Part shown: positions 1 through 8,603 of the stretch, one piece after another | Position numbering within the stretch: the stretch's first letter is position 1 | How the letters are laid out: each line of letters begins with the position of its first letter | Origin: an uncultured Aquimarina sp. | GTDB lineage: Bacteria; Bacteroidota; Bacteroidia; Flavobacteriales; Flavobacteriaceae | DNA length: 64,000 bases | Assembly (NCBI GenBank): GCA_947500545.1 | Contig: CANMSO010000008.1 | Location: 124,001 to 188,000, forward strand | Direction of reading: 5' to 3' | The notes under the pieces: model-generated | Databases searched by the model: none | Seen by the model: only the letters and a program-made list of their open reading frames with translations | What the model was told of the DNA's origin: nothing | Translations under genes and position numbers: made by a program

Positions 1-133
1 CTTTTTCTTTTTTTTGCTTTTGATTATCATTTGTCAAAAAAGATTCGTTTTTTGAACTTATTATAAGTGTAATAAAGAATAAGATTGCAACAATAAATAA
101 TATACTAAATATAGTTTTTATGTTATTTCTCAT
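1..133 (-). CDS. Small membrane-anchored protein, partial (cut by window edge)
   Basis: The ATG is at 133 and the frame stays open to base 1, so only the first 44 codons are visible. They read as a short basic N-terminus (MRNNIKTIF), one strongly hydrophobic segment of about 20 residues (about residues 8-27), then a Ser/Asn/Lys-rich hydrophilic stretch. This fits a single-pass anchored or secreted protein. It follows the Asp-tract lipoprotein gene on the same strand with a 35-base gap, so the two are probably cotranscribed. The product cannot be named because most of it lies outside the window. Confidence 0.55.
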   Translation of the reverse strand, partial: MRNNIKTIFSILFIVAILFFITLIISSKNESFLTNDNQKQKKEK

Positions 134-168
134 AGTTTATTATTAGGGTTTGGGGTGATTTTAAGATG

Positions 169-1338
169 TTATTTATTTTTAAAAAATAATTGGTCTTTAC
201 TTATTCCGTCTTCATCTATACTATCCAGTTGTATTTGATTTTCTTTAGCTTTTTTTATATTCCAATCCTTGTTAAAAGCATCTAATGGTGCTTCTGTTCC
301 AAAATCAAAACTTACAACAAGGGATTCTCCTTCTGTCGTGTTCTGTAGCAGCCAGATTCCATTAGTCATTTCCTGAGTTTCTTCATTTTGGATAATTACA
401 TTTCCATCATTAGAAAAGTTAAACACGAAATCTTTATAATCCTTTGTTTGGTTACTTTCGTTGTCTTTATACTTAAGAACTTCCCATGTTTGATTTGTCA
501 ATATTTCTGAAAAATCTTCTTCGGTAATATCATCATCATCGTCATCATCGTCATCATCGTCATCATCGTCATCATCGTCATCATCGTCATCATCGTCATC
601 ATCATCGTCATCATCGTCATTGTCATCATCATCATCGTCGTCATCATCTTTACAGCCTTCCTCAATCACATCTTCGATAGTATCTTCTAGGTCATCCAGA
701 TTATTAATGCTTATTTCGGTACCTTCAGAAAGAACTACAGCAATAGGAAAATTAACAGTCGCTATATCTGCTTCACTCAAATCGTCTATAAATTGATATA
801 GATCCTTATCACTTTCAAAAGTTACAGTAGTAATAAGCTCACTCTCAGAATCAAAAACAGAGGCTGAAAATGGAAATGTAAAATCAATACATTCTATATG
901 TTCATCATCATCGTCATCATTTTCATCTTGGCAGTTTTCGATTATTTCATTGAATTGATTGACATCGTTAATTATTATTTCAGAAAAATCACTGAAAATA
1001 ACCGTAATTGGAAAAGTAAAGATGATTTCGTCAGATTCATCAAAAACATCTTCAACAGATGCTATGTCTTCTTGAGATGTAAAAACTATTTCCTGACCGT
1101 TGGCAGTTATTGAGAATGGTAGTTTTATGCTAAAACAATCTGTGTTATCTATAATGTCATCAGATGCCCCATCATTTGAAGCTGTACGCTGCATTAAGCG
1201 TGCTACTTTGGAGTCTGCCTTGAGTAGTTGGTCAACTTGAGGTTCAATTAATTCGTCTGATTCACTTCTGCAGGCAGTTAAGATAAGCCCTAACAGCAGT
1301 ATCAAGATGATTGGTGTCGAATTAATTTTTGCATTCAT
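169..1338 (-). CDS. Lipoprotein with duplicated domain, poly-aspartate tract and lipocalin-like C-domain
   Basis: The 389-residue product starts with a lipoprotein signal peptide ending in a lipobox (LTAC, Cys23), so it is expected on a membrane surface. Residues about 68-136 and 148-229 look like two copies of one domain: each has a Cys near its start, an F-P-F/I-S/T strand, an 'II.I/INN.D.' segment and a closing Cys. An acidic linker separates them. Residues 231-270 are Asp apart from Asn240. After it comes a domain of about 110 residues (TWEVLKYKD to the end) with alternating strands that resembles lipocalin-like secreted domains. The gene is divergent from the ECF sigma gene at 1447. The acidic tract could bind Ca2+ or act as a spacer, which is inference. 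Family not recognised with certainty. Confidence 0.75.
   Translation of the reverse strand: MNAKINSTPIILILLLGLILTACRSESDELIEPQVDQLLKADSKVARLMQRTASNDGASDDIIDNTDCFSIKLPFSITANGQEIVFTSQEDIASVEDVFDESDEIIFTFPITVIFSDFSEIIINDVNQFNEIIENCQDENDDDDDEHIECIDFTFPFSASVFDSESELITTVTFESDKDLYQFIDDLSEADIATVNFPIAVVLSEGTEISINNLDDLEDTIEDVIEEGCKDDDDDDDDDNDDDDDDDDDDDDDDDDDDDDDDDDDDDDDDITEEDFSEILTNQTWEVLKYKDNESNQTKDYKDFVFNFSNDGNVIIQNEETQEMTNGIWLLQNTTEGESLVVSFDFGTEAPLDAFNKDWNIKKAKENQIQLDSIDEDGISKDQLFFKNK
529..648 (-). repeat. 9-bp minisatellite encoding the poly-Asp tract
   Basis: On the plus strand the unit GTCATCATC repeats with small variations. On the coding strand it reads GAT GAT GAC, giving 30 Asp, after 9 Asp and one Asn. 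A 9-bp unit keeps the frame, so copy-number change would lengthen or shorten the acidic tract without breaking the gene. The array is purely coding and has no spacer structure. Confidence 0.9.
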
Positions 1339-1402
1339 AATAGGTGATCTTATCGAATTGGGTGGTAATACTAAAACAACTAACTCCTTAAATCTCCTTT
1401 TT

Positions 1403-1410
1403 TATTTTTG
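1403..1410 (+). promoter_or_regulatory. Candidate -7 box of the ECF sigma operon
   Basis: TATTTTTG matches the Bacteroidota -7 consensus TAnnTTTG and lies 36 bases upstream of the preferred sigma-factor ATG at 1447. I see no clear TTG-type -33 element at the right distance, so this is a weak call. It would lie downstream of the longer possible reading-frame starts and therefore supports the internal start. Confidence 0.3.
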
Positions 1411-1446
1411 TTTTTTCTACATTTATGCTCAAGAAACTTCGTCAAA

Positions 1447-1965
1447 ATGCCAAAAGAGTTGCAAGAGAATGTCTGTAAAGAAAAGATATTTTCTAAGATT
1501 TATAATCAGTATTCAAAAGATCTGTATAACTATTTATACTATAAATACGGAGAATCCTTAGGTCCTAATGATAAAATGCAGGAAGCTTTCATTAAGTTGC
1601 TGGAAAACTGTAAAAAAGTTACTCCGTCTAAAGCAAAAGGCTTTCTATTTAGTGTAGCAAAGAACATGATGCTTAACGAAATTAAGCATCGAAAAGTTGT
1701 ACTTCGACATCAAGAAGTTAAACCCAAAGATTACACTAATGAATCTCCCGAGTTTATATTAGAACAAAAACAGTTTTTACAGAAGTATCAAAATGCTCTT
1801 GGCAAATTAACAGAAGATCAAAGAGTAGCATTCTTATTGAACAAGGTTGAAGGGAAAAAACATGCTGAAATATCAGAGATGCTGGGTGTTACACGAAAAG
1901 CGGTAGAGAATAGAATTTACATGGCGTATAAAAAACTTAAAAACGAAATAGAAGGATTTAAATAA
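1447..1965 (+). CDS. ECF-type RNA polymerase sigma factor
   Basis: This 172-residue protein has sigma-70 region 2 in its N-terminal half (KIFSKIYNQYSKDLYNYLYYKY) and a region 4 helix-turn-helix near the C-terminus (KKHAEISEMLGVTRKAVENR), the layout of Bacteroidota ECF factors. The reading frame could open at 1408, but those 13 extra residues are not sigma-like and overlap a candidate promoter, so ATG 1447 is preferred. The next genes are a FecR-type anti-sigma factor and a TonB receptor with an STN domain. That is the classic cell-surface signalling order, so this factor probably drives its own receptor operon. Confidence 0.9.
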   Translation: MPKELQENVCKEKIFSKIYNQYSKDLYNYLYYKYGESLGPNDKMQEAFIKLLENCKKVTPSKAKGFLFSVAKNMMLNEIKHRKVVLRHQEVKPKDYTNESPEFILEQKQFLQKYQNALGKLTEDQRVAFLLNKVEGKKHAEISEMLGVTRKAVENRIYMAYKKLKNEIEGFK

Positions 1966-2030
1966 AATTTTGAGTTTTTTAAAGGAAAAATAGAAAGTTA
2001 GTTGTTTTACTAATAGAAGGGAAATTAAAT

Positions 2031-2945
2031 ATGAACGAAGAATACCTTATAGAAAAATGGTTATCTGATGAATTAACAGCCTCTGAAGAGAAGGCTTTTA
2101 AGGCATTGGATGATTACGAGATGCATGTCAAAATTCTTGAGACTGCACACTTTTTTAAGGCTTCTGATGTTTCTGAAGTGGCTACTTTGGATTCTTTTTA
2201 TGCAAAAATCGATAAAAAAAATAGACCCGTTGATAGGGATAAAGTATGGTACAAACCTTTTCTAAAGATTGCTGCAATGTTGGTAATTTTGTTGGGAGTA
2301 GGGTCACTTTTCTTCTTAAATACCAAAACATCTGTTAACTCGTTGGTGAGTGAAAAAATTTCATTAGAACTACCAGATGATTCGGTTGTAAAGCTTAATT
2401 CTAAGTCAGAAATTGTTTTTGATAAAAATAATTGGAAAGATAAAAGAGAAGTAATTCTTGATGGAGAAGCCTTCTTTACAGTAAGCAAAGGATCTTCCTT
2501 TAATGTAATTACTGATAACGGAAAAGTAAGTGTTTTGGGAACACAATTTAATGTCAAAAATCGTAAGGGATATTTTGAAGTACAGTGTTTCCATGGGTTG
2601 GTAAGTGTTCAATATGGAGAACATGCTAAGAAATTACCAGCTGGCAGCACTTTTAAAGTTGTGAATGGATTAGTCACTTCTGGCGTTGTTTCAGAAATGG
2701 AACCACAATGGATAAATAATGTAAGCAGCTTTAAAAGTGTTCCGTTTTATGAAGTGATTAAAGAATTTGAAAGACAATATGATGTTGTTTTTACTATTGA
2801 TAATATAGATACTTCGCGTATATTTACTGGAGGTTTTGTTCATACTAGTTTAGAAGATGGGTTAAAATCCATAACTTTACCTTTAGATCTGGAATATAGC
2901 ATTGACTCAAATAAATATATTACCCTATACAACAGTAAGCTATAA
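2031..2945 (+). CDS. FecR-type anti-sigma factor
   Basis: The 304-residue protein has a cytoplasmic N-terminal segment of about 75 residues (starts MNEEYLIEKWLSDEL), one transmembrane helix at about 79-100, a periplasmic FecR beta-domain (about 115-210, including 'GTQFNVKNRKGYFEV') and a C-terminal DUF4974-like domain (about 230-300, 'SVPFYEVIKEFERQYDV'). In this family the N-terminus holds the ECF sigma factor inactive and the periplasmic part hears the receptor STN domain. It follows the sigma gene by 65 bases, and its end overlaps the receptor reading frame by 44 bases, which implies translational coupling. Confidence 0.9.
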   Translation: MNEEYLIEKWLSDELTASEEKAFKALDDYEMHVKILETAHFFKASDVSEVATLDSFYAKIDKKNRPVDRDKVWYKPFLKIAAMLVILLGVGSLFFLNTKTSVNSLVSEKISLELPDDSVVKLNSKSEIVFDKNNWKDKREVILDGEAFFTVSKGSSFNVITDNGKVSVLGTQFNVKNRKGYFEVQCFHGLVSVQYGEHAKKLPAGSTFKVVNGLVTSGVVSEMEPQWINNVSSFKSVPFYEVIKEFERQYDVVFTIDNIDTSRIFTGGFVHTSLEDGLKSITLPLDLEYSIDSNKYITLYNSKL

Positions 2946-5448
2946 TTGGCATAAGATTGCTATTATAGTGTTGTGTTTTATTTTTTATTCTTTTTCCTCC
3001 AACGCCCAAGTTAAAAATGATACAATACCTTTGGTAGATATCATTCTTGATGTTGAAAGTCGTTTTCAACATAAATTCACATTTGCAGATGATACTATAG
3101 AAGATATATATGTTTCTCCGTTACCAGATGATATATCTTTCGAGCAAATTCTAGATCTTTTGCAACAAGAAACAGATTTAACTTTTAGTAAGTTGGCTAA
3201 TAATTTTGTTTCTATTAATAAAAAAAGAACTTCTTTTATTATTTGTGGAACTCTTAAGGATGGGTATACCAAATATCCAATAGACGGAGCAACAATTCAA
3301 GGAAAAGAGTCTTCTGCTATAAGTACAGTGAATGGTACTTTTGAACTCGAAGTCTTTAATTCTGGCGAAACAATAATTATTGGTCATCTAGGCTACAAAA
3401 CCATGTATCAATTAGCAGATGCTTTTCGATTAGGTGAGTGCCCAGAGGTTTATTTAGATTCTAAAACAGAAACATTAGCCGAAGTAATACTTAGTAACTA
3501 TATCACTAAGGGCATAGGAAAAACTACGGACGGTAACTTCCAAATAAATTATGATAATTTTGGTCTTCTTCCTGGCCTTATAGAGACCGATGTGTTGCAA
3601 ACAGTGCAAGCCTTGCCAGGAATTCAAAGTACAGATGAAACCGTATCCAATATCAATATAAGAGGCGGAACACATGATCAGAATCTAATCCTGTGGGATG
3701 GGATAAAAATGTATCAATCAGGACATTTTTTTGGATTGATATCTGCGATTAATCCATTTATAACCAGAAAAGCTACACTGACTAAAAATGGTACAAATCC
3801 AGAATATACAGATGGTGTGTCGGGAACAATAGTAATGAATACAGATGCTGCAATTAACACCGATTTTAAGGTAAGTGTAGGGGTAAATATGATCAATACA
3901 GATGTTTTTGCAGATATCCCAACCGGGAAAAAATCTTCATTACAATTGACTGCGCGAAAATCAATCATAGATTTTATAGAAACACCAACGTATACGGCAT
4001 ATTTTGACAGAATATCACAAGGTAGTGAAGTAGAGGATCAAAGAGAATTGAAATCCGGTATAAGCTTTGATTTTTATGATGTTAATCTAAGGTGGAACTA
4101 TAATTTTACTGCCAAAGATAAATTAAGAGTTAACTTTTTGGCAATTAACAACGAGTTGGTTTTTACCGAAGACGAATTAGTTAGGGGATTTGAGGGGGCA
4201 CGAGAAAGCAGTTTGATGCAAAGCAGTTTTGCAGGAGGAATTTGGTATCAAAGAGATTGGAATGAAAGATTCAGATCTGTTTTACAAGTATATGAAACGG
4301 ATTACAGACTTAGATCTATTAATGTCAATGTTTTGGATACACAACGATTCTTACAAGAAAACAAGGTCTCTGAAACCGGGATTAAATTAAAGGGGTATTA
4401 TGATCTTAATGATAATATAACCTTGCTTAATGGGTATCAATTGATAGAAACAGGAGTCTCTAACTTGAATGATGTTGATAATCCGGTTTTTAGAGAAAAA
4501 CAAGACAGAGTAATCAGGACACATAATGTGTTTTCTCAATTGTATTTTAAACCTCAAAAATCAACTTCGCTTAATTTTGGAATACGATATAACTATAACG
4601 AGAAGTTTAAATCTCATACGGTAGAGCCTAGATTAAGTTATAATCAAAAATTTCTAACGCATTTTAATTTGGAAGTATTAGGAGAGTTCAAGCATCAGAA
4701 TACTTCGCAAATTATAAACTTTCAGAATGATTTTTTAGGGATAGAAAAACGAAGGTGGATTTTGGCTGATAATGAAGATATTCCTGTTGTACAGGGAAGG
4801 CAGATATCAGTCGGAATTGGGTATGACAGGAAAGGTTGGTTAATTAATGGAGAAGGATATGTAAAAAAAGTAAAAGGTATAACTGCAAGAAGTCAAGGTT
4901 TTCAGAATCAATACGAATTTGTGCAAGCTACAGGTGATTATGAAGTAACAGGTATGGACTTCTTATTAAATAAAAGATTTAAAGATATTAGCACATGGAT
5001 GAGTTACTCATATGTTGTTAATGAGTATGATTTTGAATCATTTCAAGAGCAAAAATTTCCTAATAATATTGATATAAAACATTCTATTACATTGGGATCA
5101 TCATATGCTTTTCAAGATTTGAAAGTTTCGGCAGGTATAAATTGGAATTCGGGGTTACCTTCTACTAATCCGAACCCTGATAACCCAATCAATGGAAATG
5201 AAATCAATTATTTGGCAGCAAATAGCAACAGATTAGATGAGTATTTTAGATTAGATGTTTCTGCTACTTATGATTTTAATATTAGTAAAAACGTAAAAGC
5301 ACATACAGGCCTATCAATTTGGAACCTTACAGATAATCATAATGTCATCAATAGTTATTATAGGATAAACGAAGAAAACACTCCCGAAGAAGAGGTAGAG
5401 TCGTCACTAGGTATTACCCCCAACGCTACTTTTAGAGTTTCTTTTTAG
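2902..5448 (+). CDS. TonB-dependent outer-membrane receptor with STN signalling domain
   Basis: The 848-residue product has a signal peptide ending near SSNAQ, then an STN (secretin/TonB N-terminal) domain at about residues 45-105, a carboxypeptidase-like regulatory beta-sandwich (about 112-190), a plug (with 'VSNINIRGGTHDQNLILWDG') and a beta-barrel ending in aromatic RVSF. The STN domain and the neighbouring sigma/FecR genes mark it as a transducing receptor that reports ligand uptake. No SusD partner is present, so siderophore or other metal-complex uptake is more likely than glycan uptake (inference). No ATG lies before the signal peptide; TTG at 2902, inside the fecR end, is the best start. 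Confidence 0.88.
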   Translation: MTQINILPYTTVSYNWHKIAIIVLCFIFYSFSSNAQVKNDTIPLVDIILDVESRFQHKFTFADDTIEDIYVSPLPDDISFEQILDLLQQETDLTFSKLANNFVSINKKRTSFIICGTLKDGYTKYPIDGATIQGKESSAISTVNGTFELEVFNSGETIIIGHLGYKTMYQLADAFRLGECPEVYLDSKTETLAEVILSNYITKGIGKTTDGNFQINYDNFGLLPGLIETDVLQTVQALPGIQSTDETVSNINIRGGTHDQNLILWDGIKMYQSGHFFGLISAINPFITRKATLTKNGTNPEYTDGVSGTIVMNTDAAINTDFKVSVGVNMINTDVFADIPTGKKSSLQLTARKSIIDFIETPTYTAYFDRISQGSEVEDQRELKSGISFDFYDVNLRWNYNFTAKDKLRVNFLAINNELVFTEDELVRGFEGARESSLMQSSFAGGIWYQRDWNERFRSVLQVYETDYRLRSINVNVLDTQRFLQENKVSETGIKLKGYYDLNDNITLLNGYQLIETGVSNLNDVDNPVFREKQDRVIRTHNVFSQLYFKPQKSTSLNFGIRYNYNEKFKSHTVEPRLSYNQKFLTHFNLEVLGEFKHQNTSQIINFQNDFLGIEKRRWILADNEDIPVVQGRQISVGIGYDRKGWLINGEGYVKKVKGITARSQGFQNQYEFVQATGDYEVTGMDFLLNKRFKDISTWMSYSYVVNEYDFESFQEQKFPNNIDIKHSITLGSSYAFQDLKVSAGINWNSGLPSTNPNPDNPINGNEINYLAANSNRLDEYFRLDVSATYDFNISKNVKAHTGLSIWNLTDNHNVINSYYRINEENTPEEEVESSLGITPNATFRVSF

Positions 5449-5462
5449 CTTATTTAATAGGA

Positions 5463-6551
5463 TTAGTTTATTAGAGCATTTATCTTTTCCCATAAATCAT
5501 TATCAAAACTTGACGGCCCTAGTAAGGCTTCTCCTGTATCATTTCCCATTCGTACAATTACAAGGTTTTGACTTGGTACTATATATAGCTTTTGATCATT
5601 TTTACCCAATCCCGCAATAAGATCATCCGGAGCATTTGGTATTAATTCTCCAGGGAATTCTGTTTCAAATGCCGGAGCTCTAAAACTGTTTTTTCCATTC
5701 AACCACCACAGATAGCCATACGATTGATTTAGGTTTTGCGAAGTGGTGGTCATCTCTGTAAAATAATTCTTATCCTTCAAAATTTCATTCTTTTCCCAGG
5801 TGCCATTATTCAGATTTAATAATCCAAAGCGTGCCATACTTCTTGCGCTACTATAATATATATTTGTAAAACCAAAACTTAACCATGTACCATCCATACC
5901 TATTTTGTTTTTTAGGTTGGAGTCAAAATAACTGTTATATTCTTGATTTACTGCACCAGAAACGATATCAGTTAATAAGGTGTATGCAGCATTATGGTAA
6001 TACCAAAAATTGTCGGGTTCATTTAGATAAGTAAGGCATTCTGTATCTATACAATTTTGATTAGAGACATTATAATCTAACCCAGTAGTCATTGTTAGGT
6101 GATTTCTTATTGTAATCAAGTTTTCTTGTGCGGTATTAATGTTTGCCCATCCTGATCCTAGGTATTTGGAAGAGGGTTCATTAATATCTAAAACCCCTTC
6201 TTGTTGCGCCAATCCAATGGTGAATGCTGTTAGCGTTTTTCCAGCAGAATACCATGGATTGTTATCGGTACGTAAACCTCCATTGAAGTATTCTTCAATG
6301 ACTATTTTTCCATCTTTAAGTACAATAAAAGCCTTGGTGTTTTTCTCTTTTAGGAAATTATAAAGAGTTTGCTCATTATCACTATTCCATCCTAATTCTT
6401 GTATAGATAATCTCTGCCATTCATCTGAATTTATCGGGGGGAAATATAATTTTGAAGTATTAGAAGCGCTAGATTCAATATCTAAACTATCATCAGAGCA
6501 AGAAAAACAACACAAAATTAATGTAAGAAATAAGAGGAGAATCTTTTTCAT
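5463..6551 (-). CDS. Serine hydrolase, class C beta-lactamase family, lipoprotein
   Basis: This 362-residue protein begins with a lipoprotein-type signal (cysteines at 14-18 following the hydrophobic core). It carries the beta-lactamase/penicillin-binding fold motifs: S102-A-G-K105 matches the catalytic SxxK, and Y185-H-N187 matches YxN. Most such stand-alone flavobacterial proteins are peptidases or esterases of unknown substrate rather than drug-resistance enzymes. It converges on the TonB receptor gene with a 14-base gap and no obvious terminator between them. Substrate unknown. Confidence 0.85.
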   Translation of the reverse strand: MKKILLLFLTLILCCFSCSDDSLDIESSASNTSKLYFPPINSDEWQRLSIQELGWNSDNEQTLYNFLKEKNTKAFIVLKDGKIVIEEYFNGGLRTDNNPWYSAGKTLTAFTIGLAQQEGVLDINEPSSKYLGSGWANINTAQENLITIRNHLTMTTGLDYNVSNQNCIDTECLTYLNEPDNFWYYHNAAYTLLTDIVSGAVNQEYNSYFDSNLKNKIGMDGTWLSFGFTNIYYSSARSMARFGLLNLNNGTWEKNEILKDKNYFTEMTTTSQNLNQSYGYLWWLNGKNSFRAPAFETEFPGELIPNAPDDLIAGLGKNDQKLYIVPSQNLVIVRMGNDTGEALLGPSSFDNDLWEKINALIN

Positions 6552-6662
6552 GAACTAAATCTTTGGGGTTTAGACTAAACAATATACAAAAGGTTTAATA
6601 AAAGTATGATCTTTAATCATTAGAGTTATTGGATTTATAGTCGAAACTTTACTTAATCATTG

Positions 6663-6670
6663 TATCTTTG
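6663..6670 (+). promoter_or_regulatory. Candidate -7 box of rimO
   Basis: TATCTTTG followed by CA is a perfect Bacteroidota -7 element, placed 20 bases before the rimO ATG. No TTG was found at the usual -33 spacing, so only the -7 half is supported. Confidence 0.5.
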
Positions 6671-6690
6671 CACACCTTTATCCAAAAGAT

Positions 6691-7992
6691 ATGAGAACAA
6701 AGACTTTAAAGAAAAATAAAATCAATGTTGTAACACTTGGTTGCAGTAAGAATGTATACGACAGTGAAGTGCTAATGGGGCAACTTCGAGCTAATAATAA
6801 AGAAGTTGTACATGAAGAAGAAGGAAATATTGTTGTAATTAATACTTGTGGTTTTATTGCTAATGCCAAAGAAGAATCTGTAAATACAATTCTTGAATAT
6901 GTACAGAAAAAAGATGAAGGTGTTGTTGATAAAGTTTTTGTTACTGGATGCTTGTCGGAACGATATAAACCTGATCTTGAAGAGGAGATTCCCGATGTAG
7001 ATCAATATTTTGGTACTACAGAATTACCAGGATTATTAAAAGCTTTAGGTGCAGATTATAAGCATGAATTAATAGGAGAACGATTAACCACTACTCCAAA
7101 GAATTATGCATACCTCAAAATTGCAGAAGGGTGTGATCGCCCTTGTTCTTTTTGCGCTATTCCGTTAATGCGCGGTAAGCATAAATCTACTCCAATTGAA
7201 GAATTGGTTATTGAAGCTGAAAAGCTAGCTGCTGATGGAGTAAAGGAACTGGTTTTGATAGCTCAAGATTTAACTTACTACGGTTTAGATTTGTATAAAG
7301 AAAGAAAGTTAGCAGATTTACTTAAAGCCTTGGTAAAAGTAGATGGAATTGAATGGATACGTTTGCATTATGCATTTCCAACTGGTTTTCCTATGGAAGT
7401 ACTTGATGTAATGAACAAAGAGCCTAAGATTTGTAATTATATTGATATACCTCTACAACATATATCAGATTCAGTTTTAAAATCTATGCGCCGCGGAACA
7501 ACCAAAGCAAAAACTACAAAGCTTCTTGAGGAGTTTAGAAAAGCTGTTCCAGAGATGGCGATTAGGACCACGCTTATTGTGGGGTATCCAGGAGAAACTC
7601 AAGAAGATTTTGAAACCCTTAGAGATTGGGTAAAAGAAATGCGTTTCGAACGTTTAGGTTGTTTTACATATTCGCATGAAGAAAATACCCATGCATTTAA
7701 CTTAGAAGATGATGTTCCCGAAGAAGTTAAAATGGAACGGGCAAATGAAATTATGGAGATACAATCTCAAATATCTTGGGAACTAAACCAACAGAAAATA
7801 GGTAAGGAATTCAAGGTGGTTATTGATCGTAAAGAAGGACAGTACTTTATTGGTCGTACAGAATTTGATTCACCAGATGTGGATAACGAAGTGCTTATAG
7901 ATGCTTCTAAATTTTATTTAAAAACAGGAGAGTTTGCTAGTGTCAAAATCTATGAAGCAGAAGATTTTGATTTATACGGAGAAGTAATCTAG
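6691..7992 (+). CDS. rimO: Ribosomal protein S12 methylthiotransferase RimO
   Basis: RimO is a radical-SAM enzyme that adds a methylthio group to the conserved aspartate of ribosomal protein S12. The 433-residue protein shows the N-terminal cluster cysteines (Cys18 in VTLGCSKN, Cys53 in NTCGF, Cys87 in VTGCLSER), the radical-SAM CxxxCxxC at Cys148/152/155 (EGCDRPCSFC) and a C-terminal TRAM-like domain. The N-terminal 'GCSKN.YDSE' form and the 'LRIHYAFP'-like segment (IRLHYAFPTGFP) favour RimO over MiaB. It is a single gene with its own promoter box and terminator. Confidence 0.96.
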   Translation: MRTKTLKKNKINVVTLGCSKNVYDSEVLMGQLRANNKEVVHEEEGNIVVINTCGFIANAKEESVNTILEYVQKKDEGVVDKVFVTGCLSERYKPDLEEEIPDVDQYFGTTELPGLLKALGADYKHELIGERLTTTPKNYAYLKIAEGCDRPCSFCAIPLMRGKHKSTPIEELVIEAEKLAADGVKELVLIAQDLTYYGLDLYKERKLADLLKALVKVDGIEWIRLHYAFPTGFPMEVLDVMNKEPKICNYIDIPLQHISDSVLKSMRRGTTKAKTTKLLEEFRKAVPEMAIRTTLIVGYPGETQEDFETLRDWVKEMRFERLGCFTYSHEENTHAFNLEDDVPEEVKMERANEIMEIQSQISWELNQQKIGKEFKVVIDRKEGQYFIGRTEFDSPDVDNEVLIDASKFYLKTGEFASVKIYEAEDFDLYGEVI

Positions 7993-8035
7993 TAGATTAA
8001 AGATTTTAAAGTATATATAAAAGTATATATAAATG

Positions 8036-8063
8036 AAAAAGAAGCCCAATTGGGCTTCTTTTT
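8036..8063 (+). terminator. Rho-independent terminator after rimO
   Basis: The perfect palindrome GAAGCCCAATTGGGCTTC (8041-8058) is flanked by AAAAA before and TTTTTTT after. It lies 43 bases past the rimO stop. The A-tract on the left makes it usable in both directions, so it could also stop transcripts of the micro-lipoprotein genes arriving on the minus strand. Confidence 0.85.
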
Positions 8064-8155
8064 TTATCCGTAATATGTTCTTTTCTATTTTAGGGCTAAC
8101 TCAAATGTAAAGAGAACTATTAAGATTTGGGGTAATTAGATTAATTACAGGATGA

Positions 8156-8335
8156 TTAACTATTTAATCCCCCGTCTGTTTCGTTATATTGATCAATTAT
8201 CTTTTCTTGATCAACATCTGTATCTATTTGACCAGAATCGTTGTCTTGAGAAAAAGTTGCTTCATCAATAGATCCAGCTTCGCAAGAAAGAGTAGTTATA
8301 GCTATTACAAGTAAAAATGTTAACTTTTTGATCAT
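8156..8335 (-). CDS. Micro-lipoprotein, 59 residues (copy 1 of tandem pair)
   Basis: The ATG at 8335 opens a 59-codon frame starting MIKKLTFLLVIAITTLSC. This is a complete lipoprotein signal with the lipid-anchored Cys at position 18, leaving a mature peptide of only 42 residues. The mature part is acidic and contains DTDVDQEKIID and ends NETDGGLNS. It is 44/59 identical by hand alignment to the next gene upstream, so it is a tandem duplicate. Selection on the protein is suggested because the signal, lipobox and C-terminal half are all kept. No family recognised. Confidence 0.75.
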   Translation of the reverse strand: MIKKLTFLLVIAITTLSCEAGSIDEATFSQDNDSGQIDTDVDQEKIIDQYNETDGGLNS

Positions 8336-8380
8336 CGTCTTAATTTTTATTTTGAGTAAATTGGGATTAGATTAAACAAC

Positions 8381-8560
8381 TTAGTTATTTAGTCCTCCAT
8401 CAGTTTCGTTAGATTCATCGATAATTTTTTCCTGATCAACATCTGTGTCTATTACACTTGGATCATTTTCTTGAGTAAAAGTTGTTTCGTCAAAAGATTC
8501 AGCTTCACAAGAAAAAAGAGCGATAGCAATAACAAGTAGGAATGGTAATTTTTTGATCAT
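8381..8560 (-). CDS. Micro-lipoprotein, 59 residues (copy 2 of tandem pair)
   Basis: The ATG at 8560 opens a 59-codon frame, MIKKLPFLLVIAIALFSC, with the lipobox Cys again at 18. The mature 42 residues share the DTDVDQEKIID core and the NETDGGLN tail with the copy at 8156, and differ mainly in the middle. The copies are separated by 45 bases and share ATGATCAAAAAGTTA/AAATTA starts. Copy 2 is upstream and has the promoter-like box, so both are probably on one transcript. Function unknown; the size resembles small surface-displayed or stress-related lipoproteins. Confidence 0.75.
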   Translation of the reverse strand: MIKKLPFLLVIAIALFSCEAESFDETTFTQENDPSVIDTDVDQEKIIDESNETDGGLNN

Positions 8561-8603
8561 CGTTTTAAAATTTTAGTTTCTTTTTGTTCGTTAAAATCGG
8601 GGG

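Noticed and set aside
529..648. Regular short repeats resembling a CRISPR or satellite array
   Set aside because: The units are 9 bp with no spacers and read in frame as Asp codons of a clear lipoprotein gene.
898..1113. 71-codon plus-strand frame
   Set aside because: It is antisense to the Asp-tract lipoprotein gene and its hydrophobic sequence is the mirror of acidic codons.
1307..1561. 84-codon frame overlapping the sigma factor start
   Set aside because: Different frame from the sigma gene, no protein-like composition, and it crosses the divergent promoter region.
5463..6551. Beta-lactam resistance gene
   Set aside because: SxxK and YxN motifs show only the fold; flavobacterial lipoproteins of this type are usually peptidases or esterases, and nothing points to resistance.
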